From Anaerococcus murdochii (lineage in GTDB: Bacteria > Bacillota > Clostridia > Tissierellales > Peptoniphilaceae), in the NCBI RefSeq assembly GCF_019957155.1, contig NZ_JAIPME010000002.1, positions 1 through 64,000 on the forward strand: a stretch of DNA of 64,000 nt, given 5' to 3'. Both the position numbers and the translations under genes were made by a program. Below are positions 8,699-17,048 of the stretch, in pieces (position 1 is the stretch's first letter; every line of letters begins with the position of its first letter). The notes under the pieces are model-generated. The model was not told the origin of the DNA. It made no database searches and was given only the letters and a program-made list of their open reading frames with translations.

Positions 8699-10541
8699 CT
8701 TTAAATGATTCCTTGTTTTTATAATCCTTCATCAGTATACCTGCCCTTTTCAAAACCTTTAACTTCTCCTGTTTTTTCTGTTCTCTCCTTTCCTTATACC
8801 TTTCCTCATACTCCTGTTGTTTTCCATTTGCTTTACGCTTTAGATAATTTTGATGAAGTCTGTCTCTTCTCTCATTAATTTTTCGTTCTTCTTCCTCAAG
8901 TTTTGATCGTTCTTCTTCGCTTAACTCTTCTTTTGGCACTTCATAATTTCCTATGAAGTTAAAATATATTTCTATCTTTTGCTTTGATGTTTGACTGCCT
9001 TTCCTATCTCTTTCATGAATGATTATCTTCTTTACAAACTCATTTATCATTGTGTTTGTGAGATTATCAAAGTTTTCATAACGACTAATAAGGGATATGA
9101 ATTTTCTTGCCTTATCTGTTTCCTTTTCATATCTTGATATTACAAGCTCTAAGTCTTTAATCTCTTTACTTAACGTGAGTTGCTCAGTTTCATATTGGTT
9201 ATTTAAAATTTCATAGCGATTATTCGGTATCTTATTTAAAATCATATCTTCATAAATTCTGCACATCAATCGTTCCAGCTCTTGAAGCCTGTTTTGGCTT
9301 TCTGTTAATCTTATCTTTTTCTTTTCTATATGTGCCTTTTCCTTTTCTTCCATTTCATTTTGAATGGAATGAATAAATGCTTCATTATCTTCATCAAGAT
9401 AATTTTTTATATCTTTTAATGTTTCTTGGATAAGGTTTAAGACTACTTCTGCTTTTATCCTATGAGCTGATGGACATAGCGTTCCGCAAGGTACTTTCTT
9501 ATAATTACTGCAAACATAATAAGGAATATTCTTATAGTTATTTGTCCTATGAACATACATCTTGCTTCCACAATCTGCACAATACATCAGTCCTGTTAGT
9601 GGGTGATATTCGCCCCAACCATCAGGATACCTTTTTACATTTCCTCTTATCCTTTGCACATTATCAAAGGTTTCTTGGTCTATGATGGCTTCGTGAGTAT
9701 TTTCAAAGATGAGCCAATTATCTTCGGATACATATTTACTTTTCTTATCCTTGAAATGCTTTCTTGTTTTAAAGTTAACTGTATGCCCTAAGTATTCTTT
9801 TTTCTTTAAGATACTTGCAATTGTGGAGCTACACCAACGATAAGGATATTCAAAGTTTTTGCTTTGATGTAATCCATATCCCAATTTTTTCTGATGATAA
9901 GCGGGTATATCTATCTTATCCGCTTCCAGTATCTTTGCTATTTTGTATGGTCCTGCTCCGTCCATTGTAAGATTAAATATTCGTCTTACTATCTCGGCTG
10001 CTTTTTCATCTACAACCCACTTATCTTTGTCTTTTTCATCTTTGATGTAGCCATAAGGTGGAGTGCTTGCCGTATGCTTTCCGCTTTCTCCTTTTGATCT
10101 AAATGTAGATTGTATTTTTCTTGAAGTATCTCTTGCATACCATTCATTCATAATATTTCTAAAAGGGGTAAAATCATCTTCTCTGTAAAAGCTGTCTACA
10201 TTGTCATTGATAGCAATCAATCTTACGCCCTTTTGTCTTAATATCTCCATACATTGACCGACTTTGAGATAATCTCTGCCGAGTCTACTCATATCCTTTA
10301 CGATGATACAACCGATATTTCCAGTATTTACTCCATTCATCATTTCCATAAAGCCTGGTCTATCAAACTGTGTCCCGCTTATTCCGTCATCTGTAAAATG
10401 GATGATGTTGGTTAAATTATTCTTACTTGCATATTCTTCAAGGATTTTCTTTTGATTAACGATTGAGTTACTCTCTCCTTCAAGTTCATCATCTCGACTT
10501 AATCTCTCATAGAGTGCTGTTATCTTTTCAACATTCCTCAC
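8688..10541 (-). CDS. Large serine recombinase of element B (TnpX type)
   Basis: Site-specific recombinase for excision and insertion, 617 residues. The resolvase domain has catalytic Ser15 in 'YERLSRDDE' and 'IVKDMSRLGRDYLKVG'. It is followed by a recombinase domain, a zinc ribbon (CADCGSK...YVCSNYKK, with CGTLC), a coiled coil and a C-terminal DUF4368-like part ('YFNFIGNYEVPKEEL'). GTG start at 10541 after AAGGAGG. The gene begins about 100 bp inside the element's right end, as in the Tn4451 family. Paralogues at 17049 and 22930 are divergent in sequence. Confidence 0.92.
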   Translation of the reverse strand: MRNVEKITALYERLSRDDELEGESNSIVNQKKILEEYASKNNLTNIIHFTDDGISGTQFDRPGFMEMMNGVNTGNIGCIIVKDMSRLGRDYLKVGQCMEILRQKGVRLIAINDNVDSFYREDDFTPFRNIMNEWYARDTSRKIQSTFRSKGESGKHTASTPPYGYIKDEKDKDKWVVDEKAAEIVRRIFNLTMDGAGPYKIAKILEADKIDIPAYHQKKLGYGLHQSKNFEYPYRWCSSTIASILKKKEYLGHTVNFKTRKHFKDKKSKYVSEDNWLIFENTHEAIIDQETFDNVQRIRGNVKRYPDGWGEYHPLTGLMYCADCGSKMYVHRTNNYKNIPYYVCSNYKKVPCGTLCPSAHRIKAEVVLNLIQETLKDIKNYLDEDNEAFIHSIQNEMEEKEKAHIEKKKIRLTESQNRLQELERLMCRIYEDMILNKIPNNRYEILNNQYETEQLTLSKEIKDLELVISRYEKETDKARKFISLISRYENFDNLTNTMINEFVKKIIIHERDRKGSQTSKQKIEIYFNFIGNYEVPKEELSEEERSKLEEEERKINERRDRLHQNYLKRKANGKQQEYEERYKERREQKKQEKLKVLKRAGILMKDYKNKESFKESV

Positions 10542-10624
10542 TTTTTCCTCCTTCCTCTTAATTTCTTAAATAAAAAAGAATTAAGAAGTACATGTTTCAC
10601 TAAAACAGTGATTAAGTGTTCTCC

Positions 10625-10640
10625 TTAATTCTATTACTCC
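10625..10640 (-). other. Right end of element B and GG core
   Basis: The coupling-protein frame (...KLAAG) stops matching its family at GG (10640-10639). The following bases begin AGTAATAGAAT, containing TAGAAT, a -10-like hexamer starting six bases inside the end. The matching left end lies outside the window. Confidence 0.55.
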
Positions 10641-11067
10641 TGCTGCAAGCTTATATTTCTTATATTGCTTAACCGCAAAATGACTTGGGTCTTTCTTTTC
10701 TAGAGCTTCAAAGAGCCTATCAATTGGGTTCATATAGGTTTCGTCATCTTCTCTAACTTCACTTGCGTCAATCATATCTAAAAGTGTCTTAAAGTTCTTT
10801 TCTTCTTCTGGTGCTTCATAATAGATATAACCGATAAGGGCAGTGTAATATAACTTTTCAGCCTTTACCCAGAAATCTTCTCCTGCCTTTTCTCCATCTC
10901 CCTTGGTGTTGGCAATAATTGTTTGAACAAGCTTTAAAATATCTTTTTCACTTCTCAAGTATGCAAAGGGATTGTATTTCATAGATTTTTTAAAGTTTAT
11001 TGTATTTAAAATCTTTATGTCATATCCATTTTCATAAAGCATTTTTCCGCACTCTAACACAAGCGTG
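10639..11067 (-). pseudogene. VirD4-type coupling protein, third piece
   Basis: Middle segment of the type IV coupling ATPase of the host ICE, about 142 codons from 'TLVLECGKMLYENGYD' through 'YNPFAYLRSEKDILKLVQTI' to 'YKKYKLAAG'. It continues the frame of the piece at 18763-18989 exactly across the GG core of element C (GG plus C restores a glycine codon). The right-hand border is element C and the left-hand border is element B. A chimeric frame reads on into B as far as 10581, but those last residues are element sequence. Confidence 0.88.
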
Positions 11068-11088
11068 CCTTTTGGGAAGATTTGTCAA
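11068..11088 (-). promoter_or_regulatory. Left end of element C with outward -35
   Basis: TTGACA (11088-11083, minus strand) points out of the element, 13 bases from the GG core. In a circular form it would lie 17 bp upstream of TAACCT (18760-18755) at the right end. Tn4451 is known to form its recombinase promoter at the circle junction in this way. The left end of element D shares the motif CTTGACAAA. Confidence 0.6.
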
Positions 11089-11116
11089 GGACATAAACAA
11101 AATTTCTTTGATAAAT

Positions 11117-11281
11117 TTATATCTTTTCCGCTTCCCTATTAATTAGTTTTAGTATTTTATCTTTGTATGTTTCGCCTGTTCCTTGCTTGAAATGTAGGTT
11201 TACAGTGTATTTTGTCTTTCCAATATCCATAATTAACTGTTTATTAGGTGGTGCTTTTATTTCTCTTTTTTCTTCTTCCAT
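11117..11281 (-). CDS. TnpW-like transposon-encoded protein (element C)
   Basis: 54 residues from ATG at 11281, chosen because AAAGGAGGACTT precedes it; an upstream in-frame extension has no such signal. The body 'IGKTKYTVNLHFKQGTGETYKDKILKLI' matches the TnpW family of Tn4451-like elements. The paralogue at 22649-22849 shares the layout 'K.NGKTF..EIYFDKKSKETFQDKLFKVI'. It is the gene nearest the left end. Biochemical role unknown. Confidence 0.7.
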   Translation of the reverse strand: MEEEKREIKAPPNKQLIMDIGKTKYTVNLHFKQGTGETYKDKILKLINREAEKI

Positions 11282-11314
11282 AAGTCCTCCTTTCCGTTTT
11301 TTAGGCAAAGAAAA

Positions 11315-11342
11315 AACAGTAAACCTTTTTTGATTTACTGTT
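11315..11342 (-). terminator. Terminator after GNAT cargo, repeat family
   Basis: Stem AACAGTAAA/TTTACTGTT followed on the minus strand by a T run. Near-identical copies follow the lipoprotein at 21908-21935 and, with one mismatch, the XRE/membrane pair at 19070-19094. Confidence 0.7.
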
Positions 11343-11386
11343 CCTGTGTTAGTTATTATTAAATTATTCAATTTACAAAATTGGAT

Positions 11387-11872
11387 TTACCTATTTTCAA
11401 TCATCAATTCTTTACATTCCCATTCTTTTCCCAAAACATTATATTTTTCTGTTTTATCAAGAATTACATCATCAAAACCAACTGCTTTATAACATAAATA
11501 TGCTGGTTCATTATTTTCAAAAACGCTTAATGAAACCTTTTTTGCTCCATAGATTTCAAATGCAAACTTTAAACCTAACTGAAGCATTACCTTCCCATAT
11601 CCTTTGCCACGATGTGAAGGGTCAACAACTATGAAACCAAACCTCAATTCATCAAAGTTTTCTAAAGGTCTTCTCATTGTAAAAAAACCTATTATATTAT
11701 CATCTTCAATAGCTGTAAAAGCCATTAGATTATTAACAAAATCAAATTTTTCTTTTGTTATTGGATATTCTCCCAAAACACCAGCAGACCATTTGTAAAA
11801 AGACATTTCATCTTTACTCCAAGAAAGAATTGTATCTGCATCATTTATATTATAAGGTCTTAATCTCAACAT
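11387..11872 (-). CDS. GNAT family N-acetyltransferase
   Basis: 161 residues, the usual length for a single-domain GNAT. The acetyl-CoA pyrophosphate-binding loop is seen as 'HRGKGYGKVML' after the strand 'LRFGFIVVDPS', followed by 'NEPAYLCYKAVGF'. Cargo of element C between the relaxase and tnpW, with its own terminator. GNATs on such elements often act on antibiotics or amino groups, but the substrate cannot be read from this sequence. Confidence 0.85.
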   Translation of the reverse strand: MLRLRPYNINDADTILSWSKDEMSFYKWSAGVLGEYPITKEKFDFVNNLMAFTAIEDDNIIGFFTMRRPLENFDELRFGFIVVDPSHRGKGYGKVMLQLGLKFAFEIYGAKKVSLSVFENNEPAYLCYKAVGFDDVILDKTEKYNVLGKEWECKELMIENR

Positions 11873-11993
11873 TACTTACCTCCGTAACTGCAATTTATTT
11901 GTTAACATTAACTAATATTATACCATTTTTACGCCTTTTTTTCTATATTAGCTTTATATGCCACTTGACAGTTACCTATAAAGTTAAAATATC

Positions 11994-13634
11994 CTACCTT
12001 TCCTCATTTCTATAATAATCTTTTGTTTTTTCTTTTTTCTTTTCGTATTTTTCCTGTTGCTCTTGGTACTTTTTAATCTGTGCAATTACGCTTGGTTTCT
12101 CTCCACGCTTAATTGCCTTGTCTATCTCTATAGATGAATCTATTCCATAATCATCATTGACTATCTTTACCGCATATTTGATATGGTTAATATTTTCGTA
12201 TTCTTCTTTGATAGCTTGAGAGTCTTTATTGAGCTTAGTAATTTCATCTTCAAGGCTTTTCATTTCTTTTTGCCAATCTTTGCTCTTAATCGCAGATGAG
12301 CCTGTTATTTTTTCAAGGATTGCCCTTGCTCTTTTGTATTTGTCTATTTCCTCTTTATGGGAATTGTAAAAGCTATCTTTGAATAGAGTTTTATTGTTCC
12401 ATTCATCGTAGGTTGCCTTGTTGTCTTTGATAATATCTGCATAAGTAAAACACTTATTTAAGTTTTCTATTCTTTTGCTTTTAACTTTAACTTCTTGATG
12501 GATGTTCTTATTTTCTGATTGAAGAGTGCCTATTTTTTCTTGCAAGTCTGCTATGGTTTGTAGCTTATTATCTCTAAGATAATAGATTGCTTTTGAAAAT
12601 CTTCTAAGGTCAGCAGCCATCTTTTTATTGCTTGCATAAGGCTTTAATTCTTTGGCTTTTTCTCCCTGTAAGTCGTGATAGATAGAAATGTATTCATAGA
12701 GATTAAAGAGTTCTGCTTTGTTCTCCAGTTCGTCTTTTTTCTCTTGCTTATATTCATCATACTTGGATTGAAGTTTTCCAACTAATGATCCTATCCAAAA
12801 AGTAAGTTTTGATAGTTCTTCTTTTAATTTCTTAAACTCCAAATTAAAAGCTATGATTTTTCGGTTGTGATTTCCTCTTTCGGTTTTAATTCCTTTTTTC
12901 TCCATCTGATAGCTTGCTGTTCCTAAATGTATTTGTGGAAGTTCTTCTCTTCCCTGTTCTTCAAAGGTGCGTGGATCTATTCTTTTGTCAATTCCGTTTT
13001 TCTCTAAATATTCATTAGCCTTTTTAGAAAAATCTTCTCTCCACTTTTTTGCCTTGTCAGGTTCATTCCAATCATTTAAATTTACTTTTCTTGATTTATA
13101 GTTTCCACTTTTTAGTTTTATCTTTTCTCCGTTTTCATCAAGGATATATTCTTTTCTGCATTTGGGTTTCCATTTTCCCTCACTATCAATTTCTCTAAGA
13201 GTAAGTAGGATATGGGCATGTGGTTGTTCTTCGTTATCGCTTGCTAAGGGATTATGGATATTACAGTCCGCTATCATTCCTTTAGAAGTAAAATTTTCTT
13301 CAATAAATTCACTGATGAGTTTTATCCTATCTTCTTGATTTAATTCTCTTGGAAGTGTAAAAAGTAAATTTCTTGCAAGCTGTGAATTTTTGCTTTTCTC
13401 TATTTTCTCTACACTGTTCCATAGATATTCCCTGTTTGAAAATTTTTTAGGGATATGTTCAGGCAGAAATATTTTTGAAAATACAAGGTCTTCTTTTTTA
13501 GAATAGTCATGAACTTTTCCATAGTGTTCATCATTCAATTTATCTCTTGCGTTATATGCAGCTTTCGCAATTACGCTTGCTCCTTTTGACCTTGTAACTA
13601 TATCTACATGGGTATGCAAACTTTTTGCTTCCAT
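11994..13634 (-). CDS. MobA/MobL family relaxase (element C)
   Basis: DNA-nicking transfer initiator, 546 residues. The N-terminal relaxase domain has candidate nucleophile Tyr27 in 'AKAAYNARD' and the metal-binding motif H139-x-H141 in 'PHAHILLT'. Residues about 250-540 are long predicted coiled coils. This is the MOBQ/MobA-MobL type found in Tn4451-like elements, which transfer by borrowing a conjugative element's channel. It lies downstream of the palindromic region 13760-13957, its likely substrate. Confidence 0.9.
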   Translation of the reverse strand: MEAKSLHTHVDIVTRSKGASVIAKAAYNARDKLNDEHYGKVHDYSKKEDLVFSKIFLPEHIPKKFSNREYLWNSVEKIEKSKNSQLARNLLFTLPRELNQEDRIKLISEFIEENFTSKGMIADCNIHNPLASDNEEQPHAHILLTLREIDSEGKWKPKCRKEYILDENGEKIKLKSGNYKSRKVNLNDWNEPDKAKKWREDFSKKANEYLEKNGIDKRIDPRTFEEQGREELPQIHLGTASYQMEKKGIKTERGNHNRKIIAFNLEFKKLKEELSKLTFWIGSLVGKLQSKYDEYKQEKKDELENKAELFNLYEYISIYHDLQGEKAKELKPYASNKKMAADLRRFSKAIYYLRDNKLQTIADLQEKIGTLQSENKNIHQEVKVKSKRIENLNKCFTYADIIKDNKATYDEWNNKTLFKDSFYNSHKEEIDKYKRARAILEKITGSSAIKSKDWQKEMKSLEDEITKLNKDSQAIKEEYENINHIKYAVKIVNDDYGIDSSIEIDKAIKRGEKPSVIAQIKKYQEQQEKYEKKKEKTKDYYRNEER

Positions 13635-13759
13635 TTATGGTATGCTCCTTTCTGCTTTAATATTTTTAGAATTAGCAGATAGGTTATCTTACTTTCATCT
13701 GCTCATTTGCTTTCTTTCGATATTTTATTTAACTGTTTTCTTATCTCTATATGTCGGAA

Positions 13760-13957
13760 GTATCTTCGCTCCCTTTTTCAAAGGGCGCAAAGATACACCG
13801 ACTACATTCGGTGCTTTGCGTTCTTTCAGAAAGCTATACGCTCCGCTAAGGAAACAAAAACGCTAAAGCATTTTTATTTGTTCAATGGGGCTACTCCCCC
13901 TTAACCCCTGTGGACTTTGTTTTTTGTAGATTTTTCAAATCAACAAAAAAACAAAGT
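13760..13957. other. Palindromic region, candidate oriT of element C
   Basis: 380-bp gene-free gap (13635-14014) between the relaxase gene and DUF3847. It contains a hairpin at 13760-13796 (GTATCTT/AAGATAC with inner CCCTTT/AAAGGG), a GGGG/CCCC hairpin, and a long hairpin at 13914-13957 with arms of about 20 bp. All three are conserved at 51-248. The last hairpin differs in sequence between copies but keeps its pairing, which suggests that structure matters. Origin of transfer is inferred from position beside a MobA/MobL gene. Confidence 0.45.
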
Positions 13958-14014
13958 GTTAAAATGATTTCACTCTGCTATGCTCTAATTTTCTTATTTA
14001 ATTTTTCCGATTGC

Positions 14015-14416
14015 TTATATCTCATCTTCAAATTCTTCCAAGTCCTTTTCAGTTTCTTCATCGTCTATCCCATTGTTTTCATTTTCAGTATTTGAAGTTT
14101 CTTCTAAAGATATTCCCTTTTCGCTTAAATGCTTTTCAGTTAGTTCCTTTAATTTTTCTCTATATCTGTTATCTGAAAATACATAGTCTAAAAAGGCATA
14201 GATTAAATCATTATCTGTATTTTCTTCTGCACCTGTTATTTGTCTTTCAAACTTTTCAAATACTCCACCTTTCTCTACTTTTCTTTTTGTATCTGCACTT
14301 CTTTTCAGTTTGCTTTTTTTCTGTTTTAATAACTTAATCTTATTTTCTGCTTGTTCTTTTTTCTTAGTTTCTTTTTCTAATTGGCTGATTACATTATCTA
14401 ATTCTTTCATTGTCAT
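14015..14416 (-). CDS. DUF3847 family mobile-element protein (element C)
   Basis: 133 residues with an N-terminal coiled coil ('MKELDNVISQLEKETKKKEQ' region), a middle 'GGVFEKFERQITGAEENTDNDLIYAFLDYVFSD' block almost identical to the element B copy, and an acidic tail. It sits between the sigma-like gene and the relaxase, as in element B. Function not established; co-occurrence with MobA/MobL suggests a mobilization accessory role. Confidence 0.75.
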   Translation of the reverse strand: MTMKELDNVISQLEKETKKKEQAENKIKLLKQKKSKLKRSADTKRKVEKGGVFEKFERQITGAEENTDNDLIYAFLDYVFSDNRYREKLKELTEKHLSEKGISLEETSNTENENNGIDDEETEKDLEEFEDEI

Positions 14417-14492
14417 TTCCTCCGTTCTAATGTTTTGTATTGAAAAAGGCTAAATACCTTTTTATGGGTAAATAGCCTTTCTCTTTCTACTC

Positions 14493-14906
14493 TTAGATTT
14501 TATCTTTTAAAATCTTTCTCAGTTTTTCTAAAATTTTATCCCTCCTTTTTCCAATTGTTTGATAGCTTACTTTTTCTTTTTTACCGATTGACCTTAGACT
14601 TTCTTCTCTGTAGAAGATGGCTTCCATTAACTCTTGTTCTTCTTTTGTTAGAGTATTTAATGCTCTATGAAGTTCTTCAATTTGCATTTTTACTTCTACA
14701 ATTTTTTCTAAGTCTATTTTTTCATCTATGATGTTATCTACAAAGTGTCCGTCATAATCCAGTACCGAAAATGATATAACATTATACTTCCAATCTTTTC
14801 TTTGGAGATACTTTTCATGCTCTGTTATCTTCCAGTAGGCTTTGTAGACTTCTTCGCTTACAGGTACGGCTTTGCCTTTCACATAAAGGTAATATTCTTT
14901 AGCCAC
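14493..14906 (-). CDS. Sigma-70 region 4-like regulator (element C)
   Basis: 137 residues. The C-terminal half resembles sigma factor region 4: 'TLTKEEQELMEAIFYREESLRSIGKKEKVSYQTIGKRRDKILEKLRKIL', with a recognisable helix-turn-helix. It lacks region 2, so it is probably an accessory regulator rather than a full sigma factor. Strong AGGAGG site before ATG at 14906. It heads the DUF3847-relaxase block and follows the conserved cargo terminator. The element B copy is frameshifted. Confidence 0.75.
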   Translation of the reverse strand: MAKEYYLYVKGKAVPVSEEVYKAYWKITEHEKYLQRKDWKYNVISFSVLDYDGHFVDNIIDEKIDLEKIVEVKMQIEELHRALNTLTKEEQELMEAIFYREESLRSIGKKEKVSYQTIGKRRDKILEKLRKILKDKI

Positions 14907-14958
14907 TTAGTTATCCTCCTTTTTTAAGTTCTCTGTTTTGCTTTTTGAGAATAAAAAA

Positions 14959-14993
14959 GGAGGACTTCTACACTTTGACGTAAAAAGTCCTCC
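14959..14993 (-). terminator. Conserved terminator after MATE cargo
   Basis: Perfect stem GGAGGACTT/AAGTCCTCC followed by a T run on the minus strand. It is the counterpart of 1232-1263 in element B, placed between cargo and sigma-like gene. Confidence 0.8.
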
Positions 14994-15054
14994 GAAAATA
15001 ACAATTAAATTAACTCTTATTGTTATTAGATTATTTAATTGTTCAAGAAAATAT

Positions 15055-15123
15055 TCATATAAAAACGAACCAAAAAGGCATTATCAACCATAATCTATTT
15101 AAAAAATATGAATATACGCTCAT
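15055..15123 (-). CDS. Possible 22-residue hydrophobic peptide
   Basis: Frame preceded by AAGGAGGTAATGTGA then ATG, located between the MATE gene and the cargo terminator. The residues are mostly hydrophobic or aromatic. No known family. Position matches the short frame at 1296-1400 in element B, but the sequence does not. Confidence 0.25.
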   Translation of the reverse strand: MSVYSYFLNRLWLIMPFWFVFI

Positions 15124-15195
15124 TCACATTACCTCCTTAGCTATTTCTACACTTAGATGCCTCCTTATTTTTTAATCAACAGATGTAATTCCTAA

Positions 15196-16548
15196 TTACA
15201 AATTGTTTTTTATTGCTAATCTTAATTTTTTATGAATGCTAATAGCAAAAGGAATTGTGATGATTGTTGTTATCAAATCTGAAATTGTTTGAGCATATAT
15301 AACACCATTTAATCCCATAAGTTTAGGCAACAATAAAATGATAGGGATAAACACAATTCCTTGTCGCAATGAGTTTAGAAATACTCCCCCTAACGCCTTT
15401 CCTGTAGACAAATACAAGGTAGAGTAAGTAAACTGAAAACCAAATGTTATAAACATAATTACGGCTGCTCGTAATGCCAGCACTGCTATATTTAATACAT
15501 TTTCATCAGTCCCAAATATAGATAATATACTTGGTGCAAATATATAAACCATCACAGTCCACACTACACAAAATACATTTGTCCATTTAACACTTGCCTT
15601 TATAGCTTCTCTCACTCTTTCATAATTCTTAGCTCCGTAATTAAATCCAGCTAACGGTTGAAGTCCTTTCATATATCCGAATACAACATTTGTTCCTAAT
15701 GTTACAATCCTAAGAACAATACCCATTGCAGCTATTGCTTCTTCTCCATAAAAGGACGCTGCATAAGATATTTTGCTGATAGATATTGTTTGTAGAATTT
15801 GAAGTATTAACATGGATATACCTATCTTTAATATCTCCTTGTAAATTGCAACTGTTGGTTTAAAGTTAGGTAACTTTATCTCAATTAAATTTTTATCTCC
15901 TACAAAGTAAATGAGATACATTAGACTGGTTATCACTCTGGCTATGAGTGTCGCAATAGCTGCACCTCTCACTCCTAAATTAAGTCCGAATATGAATATC
16001 GGATCTAAAATCATATTTGATATAGAGCCTAAAATCATGGCTTTCAAAGAAATTTTAGCAGCCCCTTGTGCAACAGCTAAGTTACCAACCGTTACATTTA
16101 TTGCACCCAAAATGCCACCTACTATGAATATCCCTGTATAAGACTTAGAGATTTCAATAATAGATGGTATGGCTCCCATAAATTTCAAAACGCCATCTAA
16201 ATAGCAAAACAATACAATAGCTGTAACTATCCCTAAAATTGCACTTGTTAGTAGAGCAACTGTCGCTACAATACTTGCTTCTTTTTTATTATTTCCTCCA
16301 AGTAGCCTTGATATATAAGAGCCTGCTCCTGCACCAAATGTTAATCCTATCCCTAAAAAAATAAGTTGAATCGGAAAGGCAACGGAAACAGCAGCTACTG
16401 CTTCTTTACCAAGTCCGGACACAAAATATGTGTCCACAACATTGTATAAGGCAGCTACCAACAAACTGATAACCTTAGGCATACCTAATTTAAAAAGTGC
16501 TGTATTAATATTTTCTTCCTTCAAAATTTTTATTCTGCTTTCGTTCAT
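15196..16548 (-). CDS. MATE family multidrug efflux transporter
   Basis: 450 residues and about 12 hydrophobic segments with the two-fold MATE layout ('ALYNVVDTYFVSGLG' near residue 36 is a typical helix-1 motif; 'LIFLGIGLTFGAGAGSYISRLLG' follows). Members export cationic drugs using ion gradients. Cargo of element C between recombinase and sigma-like gene, preceded by a leader with a short peptide and terminator-like hairpins (16597-16871). Substrates not determinable from sequence; the leader hints at drug-responsive expression. Confidence 0.88.
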   Translation of the reverse strand: MNESRIKILKEENINTALFKLGMPKVISLLVAALYNVVDTYFVSGLGKEAVAAVSVAFPIQLIFLGIGLTFGAGAGSYISRLLGGNNKKEASIVATVALLTSAILGIVTAIVLFCYLDGVLKFMGAIPSIIEISKSYTGIFIVGGILGAINVTVGNLAVAQGAAKISLKAMILGSISNMILDPIFIFGLNLGVRGAAIATLIARVITSLMYLIYFVGDKNLIEIKLPNFKPTVAIYKEILKIGISMLILQILQTISISKISYAASFYGEEAIAAMGIVLRIVTLGTNVVFGYMKGLQPLAGFNYGAKNYERVREAIKASVKWTNVFCVVWTVMVYIFAPSILSIFGTDENVLNIAVLALRAAVIMFITFGFQFTYSTLYLSTGKALGGVFLNSLRQGIVFIPIILLLPKLMGLNGVIYAQTISDLITTIITIPFAISIHKKLRLAIKNNL

Positions 16549-16596
16549 TTAAAATTTCTCCACTTCTCAATATTTTATTTTCTGTATTTATGCAAC

Positions 16597-16831
16597 AAAA
16601 AAAGGCATAAATACAAAATAGTATCTGCCTTTTGTTCAATAATTTATAAAACAAAAGGCTACAGACAAAACATTGCCTATAGCCTTTTACATTCTATTTA
16701 TATATCGAGAAATGCACACAAAAACAAAGCCAACTAAATGACCTAATTTTTTGTATTTCCCGATGAAATCTTAAATGTAATTTATTTGCTATACTCTGTA
16801 CAATGTTTCATCGGTTTCATTTGTACAGAGT
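16597..16831 (-). promoter_or_regulatory. Attenuator-like leader upstream of MATE gene
   Basis: Minus-strand order: an 11-bp perfect inverted repeat (ACTCTGTACAA at 16793-16803 with TTGTACAGAGT at 16821-16831) overlapping a leader frame. Its loop contains TTTCATCGG (16806-16814), which can instead pair with CCGATGAAA (16760-16768). Two terminator-like hairpins follow, AAAAGGCTA/TATAGCCTTTT (about 16652-16688) and AAAAGGCA/TGCCTTTTTT (about 16597-16636). Mutually exclusive pairings plus a leader peptide are the hallmark of ribosome-mediated attenuation. Mechanism inferred, not shown. Confidence 0.6.
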
Positions 16832-16871
16832 TAAGTTTGTTCTTAGGATGATTTCTTAAATAAATTCTCAT
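16782..16871 (-). CDS. Leader peptide of MATE attenuator (29 residues)
   Basis: ATG at 16871 follows GGAAAGGGAATTGTT. The peptide starts MRIYLRNHPKNK and ends CTEYSK. Its 3' part is inside the first hairpin, so a ribosome here would change the pairing. No independent function is expected; its role would be to sense translation status. Confidence 0.5.
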   Translation of the reverse strand: MRIYLRNHPKNKLNSVQMKPMKHCTEYSK

Positions 16872-17048
16872 AACAATTCCCTTTCCATATATTATAATAT
16901 TTTATCATATTCTTCAAAAATCGTCAAAAATCCATCATTACATACTACCAATTTTCGTCTTTTCTTTTACCTCTTCCAATTATATATAATTGTATTCGTG
17001 TTTCTTTTTTCGTTGCCCATCTATTTCATCAAGTTCTTCCTGTATAAG

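Larger units (their letters stand above)
1..10640 (-). mobile_element. Tn4451-type mobilizable element B (left part outside window)
   Basis: Bounded on the right by the coupling-protein fragment at 10639-11067, with a GG core at 10639-10640. Read leftward it holds a large serine recombinase, an iron-uptake cargo (AraC regulator, two ABC proteins, FeoA, broken FeoB and FeoC), a broken sigma-like gene, DUF3847 and a palindromic intergenic region. The left portion matches element C (13760-14993) module for module, so its relaxase gene should lie just beyond position 1. The left end is not in the window. Confidence 0.75.

Noticed and set aside
10581..10638. C-terminal residues after 'KLAAG' of the coupling-protein fragment as native sequence
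   Set aside because: They depart from the family at the GG junction and are encoded by the right end of element B, so they are a chimeric read-through.
13642..14337. Several plus-strand reading frames rich in Phe and Leu
   Set aside because: They are shadows of the DUF3847 gene and the palindromic gap and have no ribosome-binding sites.
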